Part shown: in pieces, positions 30,543 to 38,726 of the stretch
Position numbering within the stretch: position 1 is the stretch's first letter
Layout of the letters: the number at the start of each line of letters is the position of its first letter
NCBI GenBank assembly: GCA_039105265.1
Contig: JAPFFF010000023.1
Location: 1,922,001-1,986,000 of the forward strand
DNA from: Tritrichomonas musculus
Taxonomy: Eukaryota; Parabasalia; Tritrichomonadida; Tritrichomonadidae
Direction of reading: 5' to 3'
Length of the DNA: 64,000 bases
Notes under the pieces: generated by a model
Told to the model about the DNA's origin: nothing
Seen by the model: only the letters and a program-made list of their open reading frames with translations
The model's database searches: none
Position numbers and translations under genes: made by a program

Positions 30543-30853
30543 AGAAATGATATAATTTTATTTACTGTATTTCTGATTTCATTTATTTCATTCCTTAATT
30601 CTTCAATGGCATCCGTCCTGGGCGAAGCCTTACTAACTATCTCTTTTTCGTCTTTTTCAACCCATTTCTTTAACATCAACACACCCTTTATTTTTGTAAT
30701 TCTATACCCATCGATTTTATACATTTTGTTTAATTTATGAGTCGTTAACTTATCCACTTCTTCCTTATTCTTTGAATACCATAAATTAAATTCGTCTACA
30801 GTTTTAAATTCTTTTAAATAGTTTTTAATTGGTTCAATAACTTTTAAATCCAT
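30494..30853 (-). CDS. Outer Polinton coiled-coil protein (family shared with inner element)
   Basis: The protein is 119 aa. Its N-terminal part (FKTVDEFNLWYSKNKEEVD) and central basic YRITKIKG strand match the 158-aa inner-element protein at 35081-35557 (FKSVEEFNLFYQKNIEQM, YRITKRN). A coiled-coil C-terminal half ends in a Ser-rich tail. It is probably a structural or DNA-associated accessory protein; function unknown. Confidence 0.7.
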   Translation of the reverse strand: MDLKVIEPIKNYLKEFKTVDEFNLWYSKNKEEVDKLTTHKLNKMYKIDGYRITKIKGVLMLKKWVEKDEKEIVSKASPRTDAIEELRNEINEIRNTVNKIISFLQESSSSIDVLPPSTT

Positions 30854-30923
30854 GAATTATGAAATAATTCTGATCAAAGATCTTTAATTAAAAACAAAAA
30901 TAAAAATTTTTAATTAATAATAA

Positions 30924-31064
30924 ATGAGTTTATCAGAAATTTTTCTTGGTTGTTTAACAATTATTGAACTCGCTAATTTACTCATTCGCATTGTGAAACT
31001 TTCCCCAACATTAAATATAGATCCACCTTTAACTGATGAAATGAGGAAACGACTTTACTCATGA
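30924..31064 (+). CDS. Outer Polinton tiny membrane protein (46 aa)
   Basis: One N-terminal transmembrane helix (IFLGCLTIIELANLLIRIV), then the tail PPLTDEMRKRLYS. The inner element has a 43-aa counterpart at 52901-53032 with a different helix but the same tail plan (PELSEEIRTKMYS). Conservation of topology and tail in divergent elements supports a real gene. The start has the TAAATG context. It could be a virion membrane or assembly factor; this is inference. Confidence 0.7.
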   Translation: MSLSEIFLGCLTIIELANLLIRIVKLSPTLNIDPPLTDEMRKRLYS

Positions 31065-31071
31065 TTTATTT

Positions 31072-31392
31072 TTATTCCTTCATTAATGGAATATCAAACC
31101 TTCTAATACCTGCTCCGTTCGCTCCAACAATTCTTCGAGCTCCTGCACCGTTCGCACCTAACGCGTTAACGTTTCCACCTTTATAATTAATTCTGTCATT
31201 TAATTTACTCACACCATTTCCGATTGTATTTATTACCTCACCAGCACTTCCACCTATTAAATCACCAGCTTGTCCTATCAATGGTGCAAATCTACCAACT
31301 GTTTCAACTGCTTTCTTTACTTTTGGAACTATTTTGCCAATTATGTTTTTAGCTCCGTTCACAATATTTTTAAACCAACTTCCAAACGCCAT
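31072..31392 (-). CDS. Outer Polinton amphipathic minor virion-like protein (adenovirus pVI-like character)
   Basis: The protein is 106 aa, opening with MAFGSWFKNIV and basic amphipathic helices (KNIIGKIVPKVKKAVETVG), then Gly/Ala/Asn-rich repeats (GANGAG). Similar short proteins are at 35594-35848 in the inner element and at 60152-60379 in this one. Amphipathic, basic, Gly-rich small proteins of this type are membrane-active or DNA-condensing minor virion proteins in adeno- and Polinton-like viruses. The assignment is by character, not by a firm sequence match. It is transcribed divergently from the MCP gene. Confidence 0.6.
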   Translation of the reverse strand: MAFGSWFKNIVNGAKNIIGKIVPKVKKAVETVGRFAPLIGQAGDLIGGSAGEVINTIGNGVSKLNDRINYKGGNVNALGANGAGARRIVGANGAGIRRFDIPLMKE

Positions 31393-31505
31393 ATTTTCAT
31401 TAATGTAAAAAATTTATTTTTCATTTCTTAATTCATTTATTTTTTTCAAAACTATAAATTCTTTTCTTTATTAACTTATTATTTAATTTTTTTTCAATAT
31501 TTAAA

Positions 31506-33179
31506 ATGACATACTTAAACGCTCAAACGAAAAATTTAGGAAATGATGAAGGAGATATTCTCTCATTCTTTCAAAATAAATTAAGACATTTAATTCAACG
31601 AAATGGTGGTGATAATTCATTTTCATGGATTATGGAAGAATTCAAAGATAAAGATGCACCACTTCCAGTAGGTACCAAAACACGTATAAAACTCACTCAT
31701 TCAGGACACACCATTTCACAAATTGAAAAATCATTTTCAACAATACTTTTAGATTTTCAATTAAAACTTTCTGATAAAATTGATGTTTCAGCAGATACTA
31801 ACGGATTAATGAAAATATTTGTTGGTTTCAAAAATGCTGTTGAATTTTATGAAGACTGTAGATTTTGGGTTAATGGAAAACTTTTAGATACATACAGACA
31901 AGATGAACTTCAACGTGAATCATTCGCTTATAACTCAATTAAACCACGAGATGCAAAAGCTACTTCAAAATTCAGTCATTCAACATGGGAAAATGTTAGT
32001 CAATATTCACCATCTATATGTGGATGTTATATTGATTTAAAGGATATAGCAGATGGTCAACCACACACATTTACAATTGAGTTGACAATACCATTTATTG
32101 ACCAACTCGCACTTCAGGCATGGCAGCTTTATCCCAACGCAATTTGTGGTGAAATTGAAGAAGAAGTTAAAACCTCATTACGTGCAATGGTTTGGTGTCA
32201 AGTTAATCCAAATGTTGTTAAAGAAACTTTACAGTTCCTTGAAGATAAACCAATTGATGAAGAAATGCCAGCTGTCGTTCCAATTACACGTAAATTCACA
32301 CAAGTAGGTAATCCATCAAATATAGTCATCGAATATAAAGCTGGTGCAAATTCAGAACCTGCTGATGGATCATTAAAAGTTACTGTTGGTTCAGATGCAA
32401 ACGGAATTGATATGAAAGTTGGTAAAATAACATTGCAAGTTTTAGGTGGTACCATTCAACTTGGTCGATCAAATCTCGCTGGTTTTGGTCTCAAACCTGG
32501 AGTATATCAAGGTCTCGTTCATGAATTACAAACTCCATTATTAGTTCCATCACAAGAATTAACACATGAAATATTTGAAGGAAGCGCCAAAGTCAACGGT
32601 TTAGAAATTTCAAAATCAATTCCTCTCAGAAATGCTACTAATATTACGATGATGTTTCCACGTACTCCAGGAGATATTACATGTTTTGAAAATATCATGT
32701 ATCAAAATGTTCAATTGGTCGTTAATAAGAGAACTTATCCAGACACTGAATTCAGAAGTACATGTTCAGCCAGATTTTACCAACATCAATTAATCGCTAA
32801 TGAATTAGATGGTTCACTTGAAGCTACACAAGAATTTGAGGATTCATTCACTCAACCATTAAATGATCCAGTAACTGGTAAACGTTATACAAACTGCAGA
32901 AGTGATGGTACAAGTTTTGGTATTAACATCCAACTTGAACGTTCAAACGCTGGTTATGTATTTGATGGAATCGATACTGGTAATAATTCAGTAACTGTCA
33001 CTTTCCGTGGTCAACCATTATACAGAGGTGATGATGATACATATTTCATTCCTGATTTAGAACATAAAGAACAACACCCGCCGAGCCCCGAGGCATGGAT
33101 ATGTAGCGATACATACTTTACTTGGTCTGTTAATGGTGTTGAATATTTCCCTAAAGGTGTTCCATTCGGTTATGAATAA
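31506..33179 (+). CDS. Outer Polinton major capsid protein (double jelly-roll type)
   Basis: The protein is 557 aa, beta-rich, and related along its length to the inner element's 690-aa MCP. Shared blocks include FVGFK near residue 100, SxWENxSxYS near 160, the FIDQLALQAWQLYPNAICGE block near 195-215 (the strand-and-helix that closes the first jelly roll in this family), IPLRNATNITMMFPR near 375, and GQPLYRGDDDTYF near the end. Its size and position next to the amphipathic minor protein fit a hexon-like MCP. Family identification rests on pattern and gene context. Confidence 0.8.
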   Translation: MTYLNAQTKNLGNDEGDILSFFQNKLRHLIQRNGGDNSFSWIMEEFKDKDAPLPVGTKTRIKLTHSGHTISQIEKSFSTILLDFQLKLSDKIDVSADTNGLMKIFVGFKNAVEFYEDCRFWVNGKLLDTYRQDELQRESFAYNSIKPRDAKATSKFSHSTWENVSQYSPSICGCYIDLKDIADGQPHTFTIELTIPFIDQLALQAWQLYPNAICGEIEEEVKTSLRAMVWCQVNPNVVKETLQFLEDKPIDEEMPAVVPITRKFTQVGNPSNIVIEYKAGANSEPADGSLKVTVGSDANGIDMKVGKITLQVLGGTIQLGRSNLAGFGLKPGVYQGLVHELQTPLLVPSQELTHEIFEGSAKVNGLEISKSIPLRNATNITMMFPRTPGDITCFENIMYQNVQLVVNKRTYPDTEFRSTCSARFYQHQLIANELDGSLEATQEFEDSFTQPLNDPVTGKRYTNCRSDGTSFGINIQLERSNAGYVFDGIDTGNNSVTVTFRGQPLYRGDDDTYFIPDLEHKEQHPPSPEAWICSDTYFTWSVNGVEYFPKGVPFGYE

Positions 33180-33280
33180 ATTAACTTTTAAATTAATTTA
33201 ATTATTTTTCATTTCAAACTTTTTCAAAAATTTTTAAATTAGTTTAAAATTAATTTTTCAAATTTTTTATTTCTATATAA

Positions 33281-33751
33281 ATGAGTGAATACATCAACAT
33301 TAATAAGTTATTTGAAAAACTTCCTGAATCAGAACTTAAAGCAGTTCAAGTATATTTTGATGACTTCATAACTGATAAATTCTATAAATACAAAATGAAC
33401 GTAAAGATATTATTTCTTTCATTAGTTTATAAAAATAATACCCAAAATGTCATGACATATAAAGAATTTAGAGAGTTATTCCCTGAGTGTGAATGGTTAA
33501 CTATTCCTAAACGTGCCTTCGGTGCCTTAACGTCAGGATCACAAATACGATTAATGAAAGCTTATATTAAAGCTGATAGAATAAATTATAAAACGACATT
33601 TTATCATGAATGTGTAGTAAAAGAATGTGAAAACCAAAATAAACTTAATGAATTCATTAAAAATAGGTCTGAGGCTAAAGTTCAAATTGTAAATGAATTA
33701 TCCGAAAAATGTAACATTAATGATGAAGAAATAGGCACAGACTTGTTTTAA
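33281..33751 (+). CDS. Outer Polinton unknown protein (156 aa)
   Basis: A helix-rich, soluble protein with a clear ATG in TATAAATG context. The N-terminal half is probably globular (ESELKAVQVYFDDFITDKFY); the C-terminal half is charged. No counterpart was found in the inner element. It lies between the MCP gene and the next small gene on the same strand. Function is not recognised. Confidence 0.6.
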   Translation: MSEYININKLFEKLPESELKAVQVYFDDFITDKFYKYKMNVKILFLSLVYKNNTQNVMTYKEFRELFPECEWLTIPKRAFGALTSGSQIRLMKAYIKADRINYKTTFYHECVVKECENQNKLNEFIKNRSEAKVQIVNELSEKCNINDEEIGTDLF

Positions 33752-33777
33752 ATTTATAAATTTTTATCCTAATATAA

Positions 33778-34128
33778 ATGAAGATTAATGATACAATCAT
33801 TGATTTATGTCTTAATGTGTCAATAAATAATGTCATTAGCGAAAATGCTATTTACGATCATATTTTCGACATCGTTTTCGATTTATATGATGAAATAACT
33901 AATGATAAAGAAATAAATCAAGAATGTTGCCAAAAATTAATTGCCATATGCGAGGAAACATTTGAAGTTAAAGTTAATGAATATGTTGATTTAATAAATG
34001 AAGGATTAACAGAAGATATCAAGAAAAATGATTTCAAGCTTGATTCATTCATGTCCCAAAAAGCATATTCATTAATACCAATAATTAAAAACTATTTAAT
34101 CGAAAATTATGAAATTTTCTCGAAATAG
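33778..34128 (+). CDS. Outer Polinton unknown protein (116 aa)
   Basis: An acidic, all-helical-looking protein (Ile/Asp/Glu/Asn-rich) starting 26 bp after the previous gene with the TAAATG context. No motif is recognised, and there is no counterpart in the inner element. It is the last complete outer gene before the inner insertion. Confidence 0.55.
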   Translation: MKINDTIIDLCLNVSINNVISENAIYDHIFDIVFDLYDEITNDKEINQECCQKLIAICEETFEVKVNEYVDLINEGLTEDIKKNDFKLDSFMSQKAYSLIPIIKNYLIENYEIFSK

Positions 34129-34209
34129 ACCCAGACGAATTCTAAAAGAATTCTGCAGCCAAAAGCTACATGTTTTAAATTTATATATTTTTATTTTTAT
34201 CAAATCATA

Positions 34210-34247
34210 AATGACCAAATCAACCAAAACTTACTTTATCACTCGTG
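34210..34247 (+). pseudogene. 5' end of an outer Polinton small gene, cut by the inner element
   Basis: A TAAATG start opens a frame that runs straight into the inner element's left end. The rest of this gene lies beyond the inner element's right end (54935-55239). A related whole gene (39793-40173) exists in the inner element. Confidence 0.7.
34242..34247. repeat. Target-site duplication, left copy (CTCGTG)
   Basis: Six bases identical to 54929-54934, immediately outside the inner element's inverted repeats. Six bp is the usual Polinton target duplication. Confidence 0.92.
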
Positions 34248-34656
34248 AGTAGTGATAGTGGACCGTCTGGGCAGGGGATAAAAAATGACCCCCTTGTCAT
34301 AGGGTTTACAGGACCCAAACCTCAGCTACATGACTCAAAAAATCGATTAAATTTCAAAAATAGCACTTAAAATTAGCCTGTTTCGTGAGGTGTAATGATT
34401 CTAAAAATAGAACTTTCAAAAATTTTTTATTTTTTTATCAGCAATTTATAATGTCAAACCAAGCCGAAACATTAAGCACCCTCATTAATAGAATCAACAA
34501 AAAACTAAAAGGTTGGAGACCCGCTTTAAAATACCTCTACGATAATGATGATATCATAGATGAAGTACTAAAAGAGATAAATCACTTTATTAAGCAATTA
34601 CAGAAATTCAACGGTACTGAACAATTAATAGCTGAACTTGAAGAACTCATTTATTA
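34248..34656. repeat. Inner Polinton left terminal inverted repeat (409 bp)
   Basis: It starts AGTAGTGATAGTGGACC and matches the reverse complement of 54520-54928. I read both copies against each other over the first ~205 bp without a mismatch, and the encoded protein is identical in the remainder. Identity ends at the last codons of the embedded gene. Confidence 0.95.
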
Positions 34657-34657
34657 G
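34451..34657 (+). CDS. Gene within the inner Polinton TIR (left copy)
   Basis: A 68-aa acidic, helical protein (MSNQAETLSTLINRINKKLK at the start) beginning at the ATG after TTTATA. An identical protein is encoded in the right TIR, so the element carries two copies facing inward. The stop codon is where TIR identity ends. A T-rich leader with TTTTTTTATCAG precedes it. A role at the element ends, such as terminal-protein-like or replication initiation, is speculative. Confidence 0.65.
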   Translation: MSNQAETLSTLINRINKKLKGWRPALKYLYDNDDIIDEVLKEINHFIKQLQKFNGTEQLIAELEELIY

Positions 34658-34874
34658 ACAATTCATTTAATTCTTTCTCAAGCTGATGAACTTTATTTTT
34701 GAGGCTGTTGATGTCTTCGATAAGAGACTCACGAACGGCAAGACCGTCAGAGCCCAACATTCCTGATTTGATATTGTTGAGACATTGTTTGTAATCATAA
34801 CACTTTTCTTTCAATCCTCGTTTGATACGTTTTAATTCTGGTATTTCTTTCTTGTATTCTGTTAGTTCACTCAT
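34647..34874 (-). CDS. Inner Polinton coiled-coil protein (75 aa)
   Basis: Strong heptad pattern (SLKNKVHQLEKELNELSNK) with basic residues and one Cys in the middle. The start has the TAAATG context (reverse strand). It converges with, and slightly overlaps, the TIR gene. Function unknown. Confidence 0.6.
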   Translation of the reverse strand: MSELTEYKKEIPELKRIKRGLKEKCYDYKQCLNNIKSGMLGSDGLAVRESLIEDINSLKNKVHQLEKELNELSNK

Positions 34875-34888
34875 TTAATTGTTATTAA

Positions 34889-35122
34889 ATGTCTGCTATT
34901 AATCAAATGAGAACCGTTCATGATGATAAACACAAAAACTATTTTGATAGATTACAGTTAACGATGCAAAAGAATAGAACAAAAATAAACTCAGCACCGA
35001 CAGTGAAATGTTATAATGAAAAAGGTAATGTATTTCATGAACCACCACCAAAAACGACTAAATCATTAAATCATCATGATTCACTTAATCATTCGGTGGT
35101 TGTCAGGAGCAACAACATTTAA
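34889..35122 (+). CDS. Inner Polinton small His/Lys-rich protein (77 aa)
   Basis: Basic, low-hydrophobicity, Pro/His-rich C-terminal half (FHEPPPKTTKSLNHHDSLNH), probably disordered. It starts in TAAATG context 14 bp from the divergent coiled-coil gene. A nucleic-acid-binding role is possible but not shown. Confidence 0.5.
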   Translation: MSAINQMRTVHDDKHKNYFDRLQLTMQKNRTKINSAPTVKCYNEKGNVFHEPPPKTTKSLNHHDSLNHSVVVRSNNI

Positions 35123-35557
35123 TACATATTCATTGATGACTTTTGATTGTTGGTCAACAACATTTGAAAGCTTATTGATATGTTCTTCAAGTATTTTATT
35201 TTTGTTGTTTAATTGATTGATTTGTTCAGTGAATTCATTTAATGATTCTTTCATTAGTGATATATCAGCTTTGATGTTGTCGTTTTCAAGTGTTTTAGTG
35301 ATTGTGTTCCCAACTTTCTTCAAATAAATGTCGCCACCACATCGTTTACCGTCTGTGCAATTGCGTTTAGTGATTCTGTATTCGTTGCCGTCATTAGTGA
35401 TGATTTTATAAATCTTGTTCAAATAGTTAGTCGTTTGTGATTTCATTTGCTCGATATTCTTTTGATAGAACAAATTGAACTCTTCAACTGATTTAAACAC
35501 TTTTGATTCATTAATGGTTTCGTTTATAACTTTAAGTTCATTAATGTTTTCATTCAT
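35081..35557 (-). CDS. Inner Polinton coiled-coil protein (family shared with outer element)
   Basis: The protein is 158 aa. Residues ~20-70 match the outer element's 119-aa protein (FNLFYQKNIEQM; YRITKRNCTDGK), with two added Cys. A long leucine/isoleucine heptad region follows. TAAATG start context. It converges on the preceding small gene, overlapping by about 40 bp. Confidence 0.7.
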   Translation of the reverse strand: MNENINELKVINETINESKVFKSVEEFNLFYQKNIEQMKSQTTNYLNKIYKIITNDGNEYRITKRNCTDGKRCGGDIYLKKVGNTITKTLENDNIKADISLMKESLNEFTEQINQLNNKNKILEEHINKLSNVVDQQSKVINEYVLNVVAPDNHRMIK

Positions 35558-35593
35558 TTATAATTATATTAAATCATTATAATTCATTGTTTT

Positions 35594-35848
35594 TCATTTA
35601 ACTTCATTCAATATTGATTTTCCAAATCTCCCAACTCTGTCAGCAACATTTAAACCTGTATCAATTGCGTCAACAACCTGACCAACACCAGGAATGAATT
35701 GTGTAATCGGTTTAACTCTGTCCATGATTTGCTTTCCAACATCAACAACTTTTGGTATTGCTTTAACAGCTTTCTGAGCAAATGATTTAACTTTACCGCC
35801 AATTGATTTAAATGCGTTCTTGATTTTGTTGAATATACCTACGCCCAT
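35594..35848 (-). CDS. Inner Polinton amphipathic minor virion-like protein
   Basis: An 84-aa basic protein with amphipathic helices (FNKIKNAFKSIGGKVKSFAQ) and a Gly/Val-rich middle (FIPGVGQVVDAIDTG). It has the same character and the same place, divergent from the MCP gene, as the outer element's 106-aa protein. pVI-like minor capsid or membrane-active function is inferred from composition and context. Confidence 0.6.
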   Translation of the reverse strand: MGVGIFNKIKNAFKSIGGKVKSFAQKAVKAIPKVVDVGKQIMDRVKPITQFIPGVGQVVDAIDTGLNVADRVGRFGKSILNEVK

Positions 35849-35897
35849 AATTTAATTAATGATAAAAGTGATTTATTTCCTTTTTATTCAATCATAA

Positions 35898-37970
35898 ATG
35901 TTATACCGAAACGAAAGAGCTCATAACCTTCGCACTGAAACAGGAAACGTTCTTCATGCATTTGAAGAGATGAGAAACATGATTAATGTCAATGACGGTA
36001 CACGTTCATTTTCATTTAGAACAGTTGACTGTCATGACCAACCAGCTCCGTTTACAGCTGGTCAATATTCGCAAATCAGTTTAACACATCCTGACCACTT
36101 CGTCAGTGATATTGATAAAGGTTTCTTAACATTTCACGTTAAATTGGATTTATCATTGAACACAGATATGAGTAAATTAAACGCCATCGATGACCCCAAC
36201 AACTTGTACAAACTGTTTGTTGGTTTCAAATCATCAAACCAATTGTTTGACAGGTTAGAGATTCTTCATAATAATGTCAATGTCGGATACCAACAGAATG
36301 AATGCATTCGTGAAGGGTTCTTGTATTCATCAGTTAAACCAGAAGCCGAGAAGAAACGCCGTAGATTCGTTCATTCATTGTGGGAAAACATTAGCAACTA
36401 TTCACAGACACATGCAGGAGCTTATGTTAATTTGAATTCATTTAAGAACACAGGAAGAAGCGAAGTCGAATTTGATTTGAATGTTCCTTTTGATGATTTG
36501 CTTGCTTTACAGGCATTTGATTTATTCCCTAACGGAATCATTGGTGATTTATCAATTCGTTTTCAAGTTAGTCCAGCTGGTCTTGTTTGGGCAGTATTAG
36601 ACCCTTACACAGTTGCTGAAGCAAAAGTATTTCTTGAAGATAATGATTCAATATCGATGGATGAACTCGATAGATTAAAGGAAATCAAAGCCCGTGGTCA
36701 TCTTCGTCATCAATTCACACAAATCGGTAATCAAGCTGTGATTCCAGGACCAGGAACTCCGTCACCAGACCCATCACCAACACCTGTACCACCATCACCA
36801 TCACCAACACCTGACCCATCACCAGAAGAAGAAGATAAACCAGAACCATCACCATCACCTGACCCAACACCTGCACCAATCAAATATAAACTCACATACA
36901 GAATTGGTGAACAATATAATTTCCAAAGTGATGGTTCATATACTTATGATGATATTGCAACAGACCTTTCAATGTATTTCAGTTATACAGCAGAAGAGTT
37001 CGCAAAATTAGACCTCAAACCAACAGCAACTGATGAAGAAATTTGTTTAGCAAATCCAGATTACACAAAACCACCATTGACACACAACGATGGAAAGTAT
37101 TATGTTTGGCAAATTGAGAAAACAGTTGCTAAATCAGCTCTCAGAGTTGTTAATGAATATCATGATGCAAGAGCTCAATTATTGAAAGAAACTTATTCTG
37201 CTCAAACAGCAACATTAACAGTTAATCGAATGACCATCACAGCTTGTAAATCTAATATGCAAGGCTTTGGAGTTTGTGAAGCTACAAGACAAGGAATTGA
37301 AGACATTTTAAGACAAGGTTTAATCATTCCTTCAACGAAAGTTGATTATCATGCTTTCCCAATAGCTCCAGCAGCTAACGGAATCAAGTCAACATTGAAT
37401 ATTCCATTAATCAATGCAACTAATTTATCAATCATGTTTCCAAAGCATCATAATGATTTAACAGTCTTTGAAAATCCAGTTTATCAAAATTGTTTCTTAA
37501 ATATCGGTGGCAAGAACTTTCCAGACGAAAACGTTTCAACTATTGGTGCACGATTCTTTGAAAATCAATTAACGGCTGGTGATTTAGACGCAATCACTCT
37601 TTCATGCACAAAGGAATTTGAAGACTCAATGACAATGCCAAAGAATGACGCGAACGGAAAGAGATACAAGAATACAATTAGTGATGCAACATCATTTGTT
37701 TTCAACATTCAAACAGAACGAGCAAGTGCAGGATATTGTTATGACGGACTTGATGGAGGTTTTGGAAACGTTCAGATACAAGTCAATGGAATGCCTATCT
37801 ATACAGGAGCTGATGATACATATTACAATGTTGTTGAGCCAGATGGAACCATCACCAGACCACCACCAACTCAATTATGGATAACTAGAGACTCTTACTT
37901 TAAACTATCACTCGAAGGTTTGGAATATGTTGACGACGAATCACCACAAGGAAGTCAAGCAAATGAATAA
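35898..37970 (+). CDS. Inner Polinton major capsid protein with proline-rich stalk insert
   Basis: A 690-aa double-jelly-roll-type MCP related to the outer 557-aa MCP (SLWENISNYS, FDDLLALQAFDLFPNGIIGD, IPLINATNLSIMFPK, GADDTYYN). Between the halves (about residues 283-400) it has an insert absent from the outer protein. The insert is a Pro/Ser/Thr/Asp stalk (about 283-327; DPSPTPVPPSPSPTPDPSP) followed by ~75 residues that look like a small beta domain. The C-terminus (EYVDDESPQGSQANE) is nearly the same as that of the HNH protein encoded next. TAAATG start. Confidence 0.82.
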   Translation: MLYRNERAHNLRTETGNVLHAFEEMRNMINVNDGTRSFSFRTVDCHDQPAPFTAGQYSQISLTHPDHFVSDIDKGFLTFHVKLDLSLNTDMSKLNAIDDPNNLYKLFVGFKSSNQLFDRLEILHNNVNVGYQQNECIREGFLYSSVKPEAEKKRRRFVHSLWENISNYSQTHAGAYVNLNSFKNTGRSEVEFDLNVPFDDLLALQAFDLFPNGIIGDLSIRFQVSPAGLVWAVLDPYTVAEAKVFLEDNDSISMDELDRLKEIKARGHLRHQFTQIGNQAVIPGPGTPSPDPSPTPVPPSPSPTPDPSPEEEDKPEPSPSPDPTPAPIKYKLTYRIGEQYNFQSDGSYTYDDIATDLSMYFSYTAEEFAKLDLKPTATDEEICLANPDYTKPPLTHNDGKYYVWQIEKTVAKSALRVVNEYHDARAQLLKETYSAQTATLTVNRMTITACKSNMQGFGVCEATRQGIEDILRQGLIIPSTKVDYHAFPIAPAANGIKSTLNIPLINATNLSIMFPKHHNDLTVFENPVYQNCFLNIGGKNFPDENVSTIGARFFENQLTAGDLDAITLSCTKEFEDSMTMPKNDANGKRYKNTISDATSFVFNIQTERASAGYCYDGLDGGFGNVQIQVNGMPIYTGADDTYYNVVEPDGTITRPPPTQLWITRDSYFKLSLEGLEYVDDESPQGSQANE

Positions 37971-38029
37971 AAATAATGATTTAATTTGATGATTAAGTTT
38001 TTAAATTGATTTTTTATTTTTGTTTTATA

Positions 38030-38668
38030 ATGACCGAACAAGCAGCTGAGTTTGTACAATTAAAAGGATATGATGATTATGAAATATTGTCTGTTTATCC
38101 ATTTACAATTAGACGTAAAGACAATCATTATGAAGTTAGTGAATTCAATGATAAAGGATATATATCAGTTTATTTGAATCGCAGAAAGATAAGAAAACAT
38201 GTACTGATTGCTAATCAATTTATTCCGAATGATGACCCTGAGCACAAAATTGTTGTTGACCACATAAATAGAGATACAACAGATTATCATTTATCTAACT
38301 TAAGACATGCTACAATATCAACAAACAGTCGAAATAAATCAGGGAATAAATCTAGAACATTTCAATTTATTAAAGCTTTACCAAGAGATGCAATAAAAAT
38401 AACCGATTATGAAGTTTACCATAAATCAGGTTCTGTTATACATCATTTTGAAGATTATTATTGGTCAAATGGTTTCTTTTATTATTTCAATGGAGATGAT
38501 TACAGAATTATGCATATTAATGAAAGCAATCAAGGCTATAAATACGTTTATTTGTTAAACACTGAAGGTCAAAATGTTTGTGTTCAAGTAGCAAAGTTCA
38601 AGAGACTTTATAATTTAATTGAATATGTTGATGATGAAACACCAAAAGGAAGCCAAGCAAATGAATAA
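38030..38668 (+). CDS. Inner Polinton HNH endonuclease with MCP-like C-terminal tail
   Basis: The protein is 212 aa from the ATG in TTTATAATG. The N-terminal NUMOD4-like strand region (YDDYEILSVYPFTIRRKD) leads into an HNH motif (VVDHINRDTTDYHLSNLRHA) with a following NSRNKS loop, the pattern of homing-type HNH nucleases. The last ~15 residues (EYVDDETPKGSQANE) duplicate the MCP C-terminus just upstream. It is related to the 212-aa HNH gene at 46250-46888. Whether it cuts DNA to spread itself or serves the element is unknown. Confidence 0.85.
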   Translation: MTEQAAEFVQLKGYDDYEILSVYPFTIRRKDNHYEVSEFNDKGYISVYLNRRKIRKHVLIANQFIPNDDPEHKIVVDHINRDTTDYHLSNLRHATISTNSRNKSGNKSRTFQFIKALPRDAIKITDYEVYHKSGSVIHHFEDYYWSNGFFYYFNGDDYRIMHINESNQGYKYVYLLNTEGQNVCVQVAKFKRLYNLIEYVDDETPKGSQANE

Positions 38669-38726
38669 ATGAATTGATTTCATTAAATAATCGTCATTAT
38701 ATAATATCTTTATTTTTGCGATTCAA

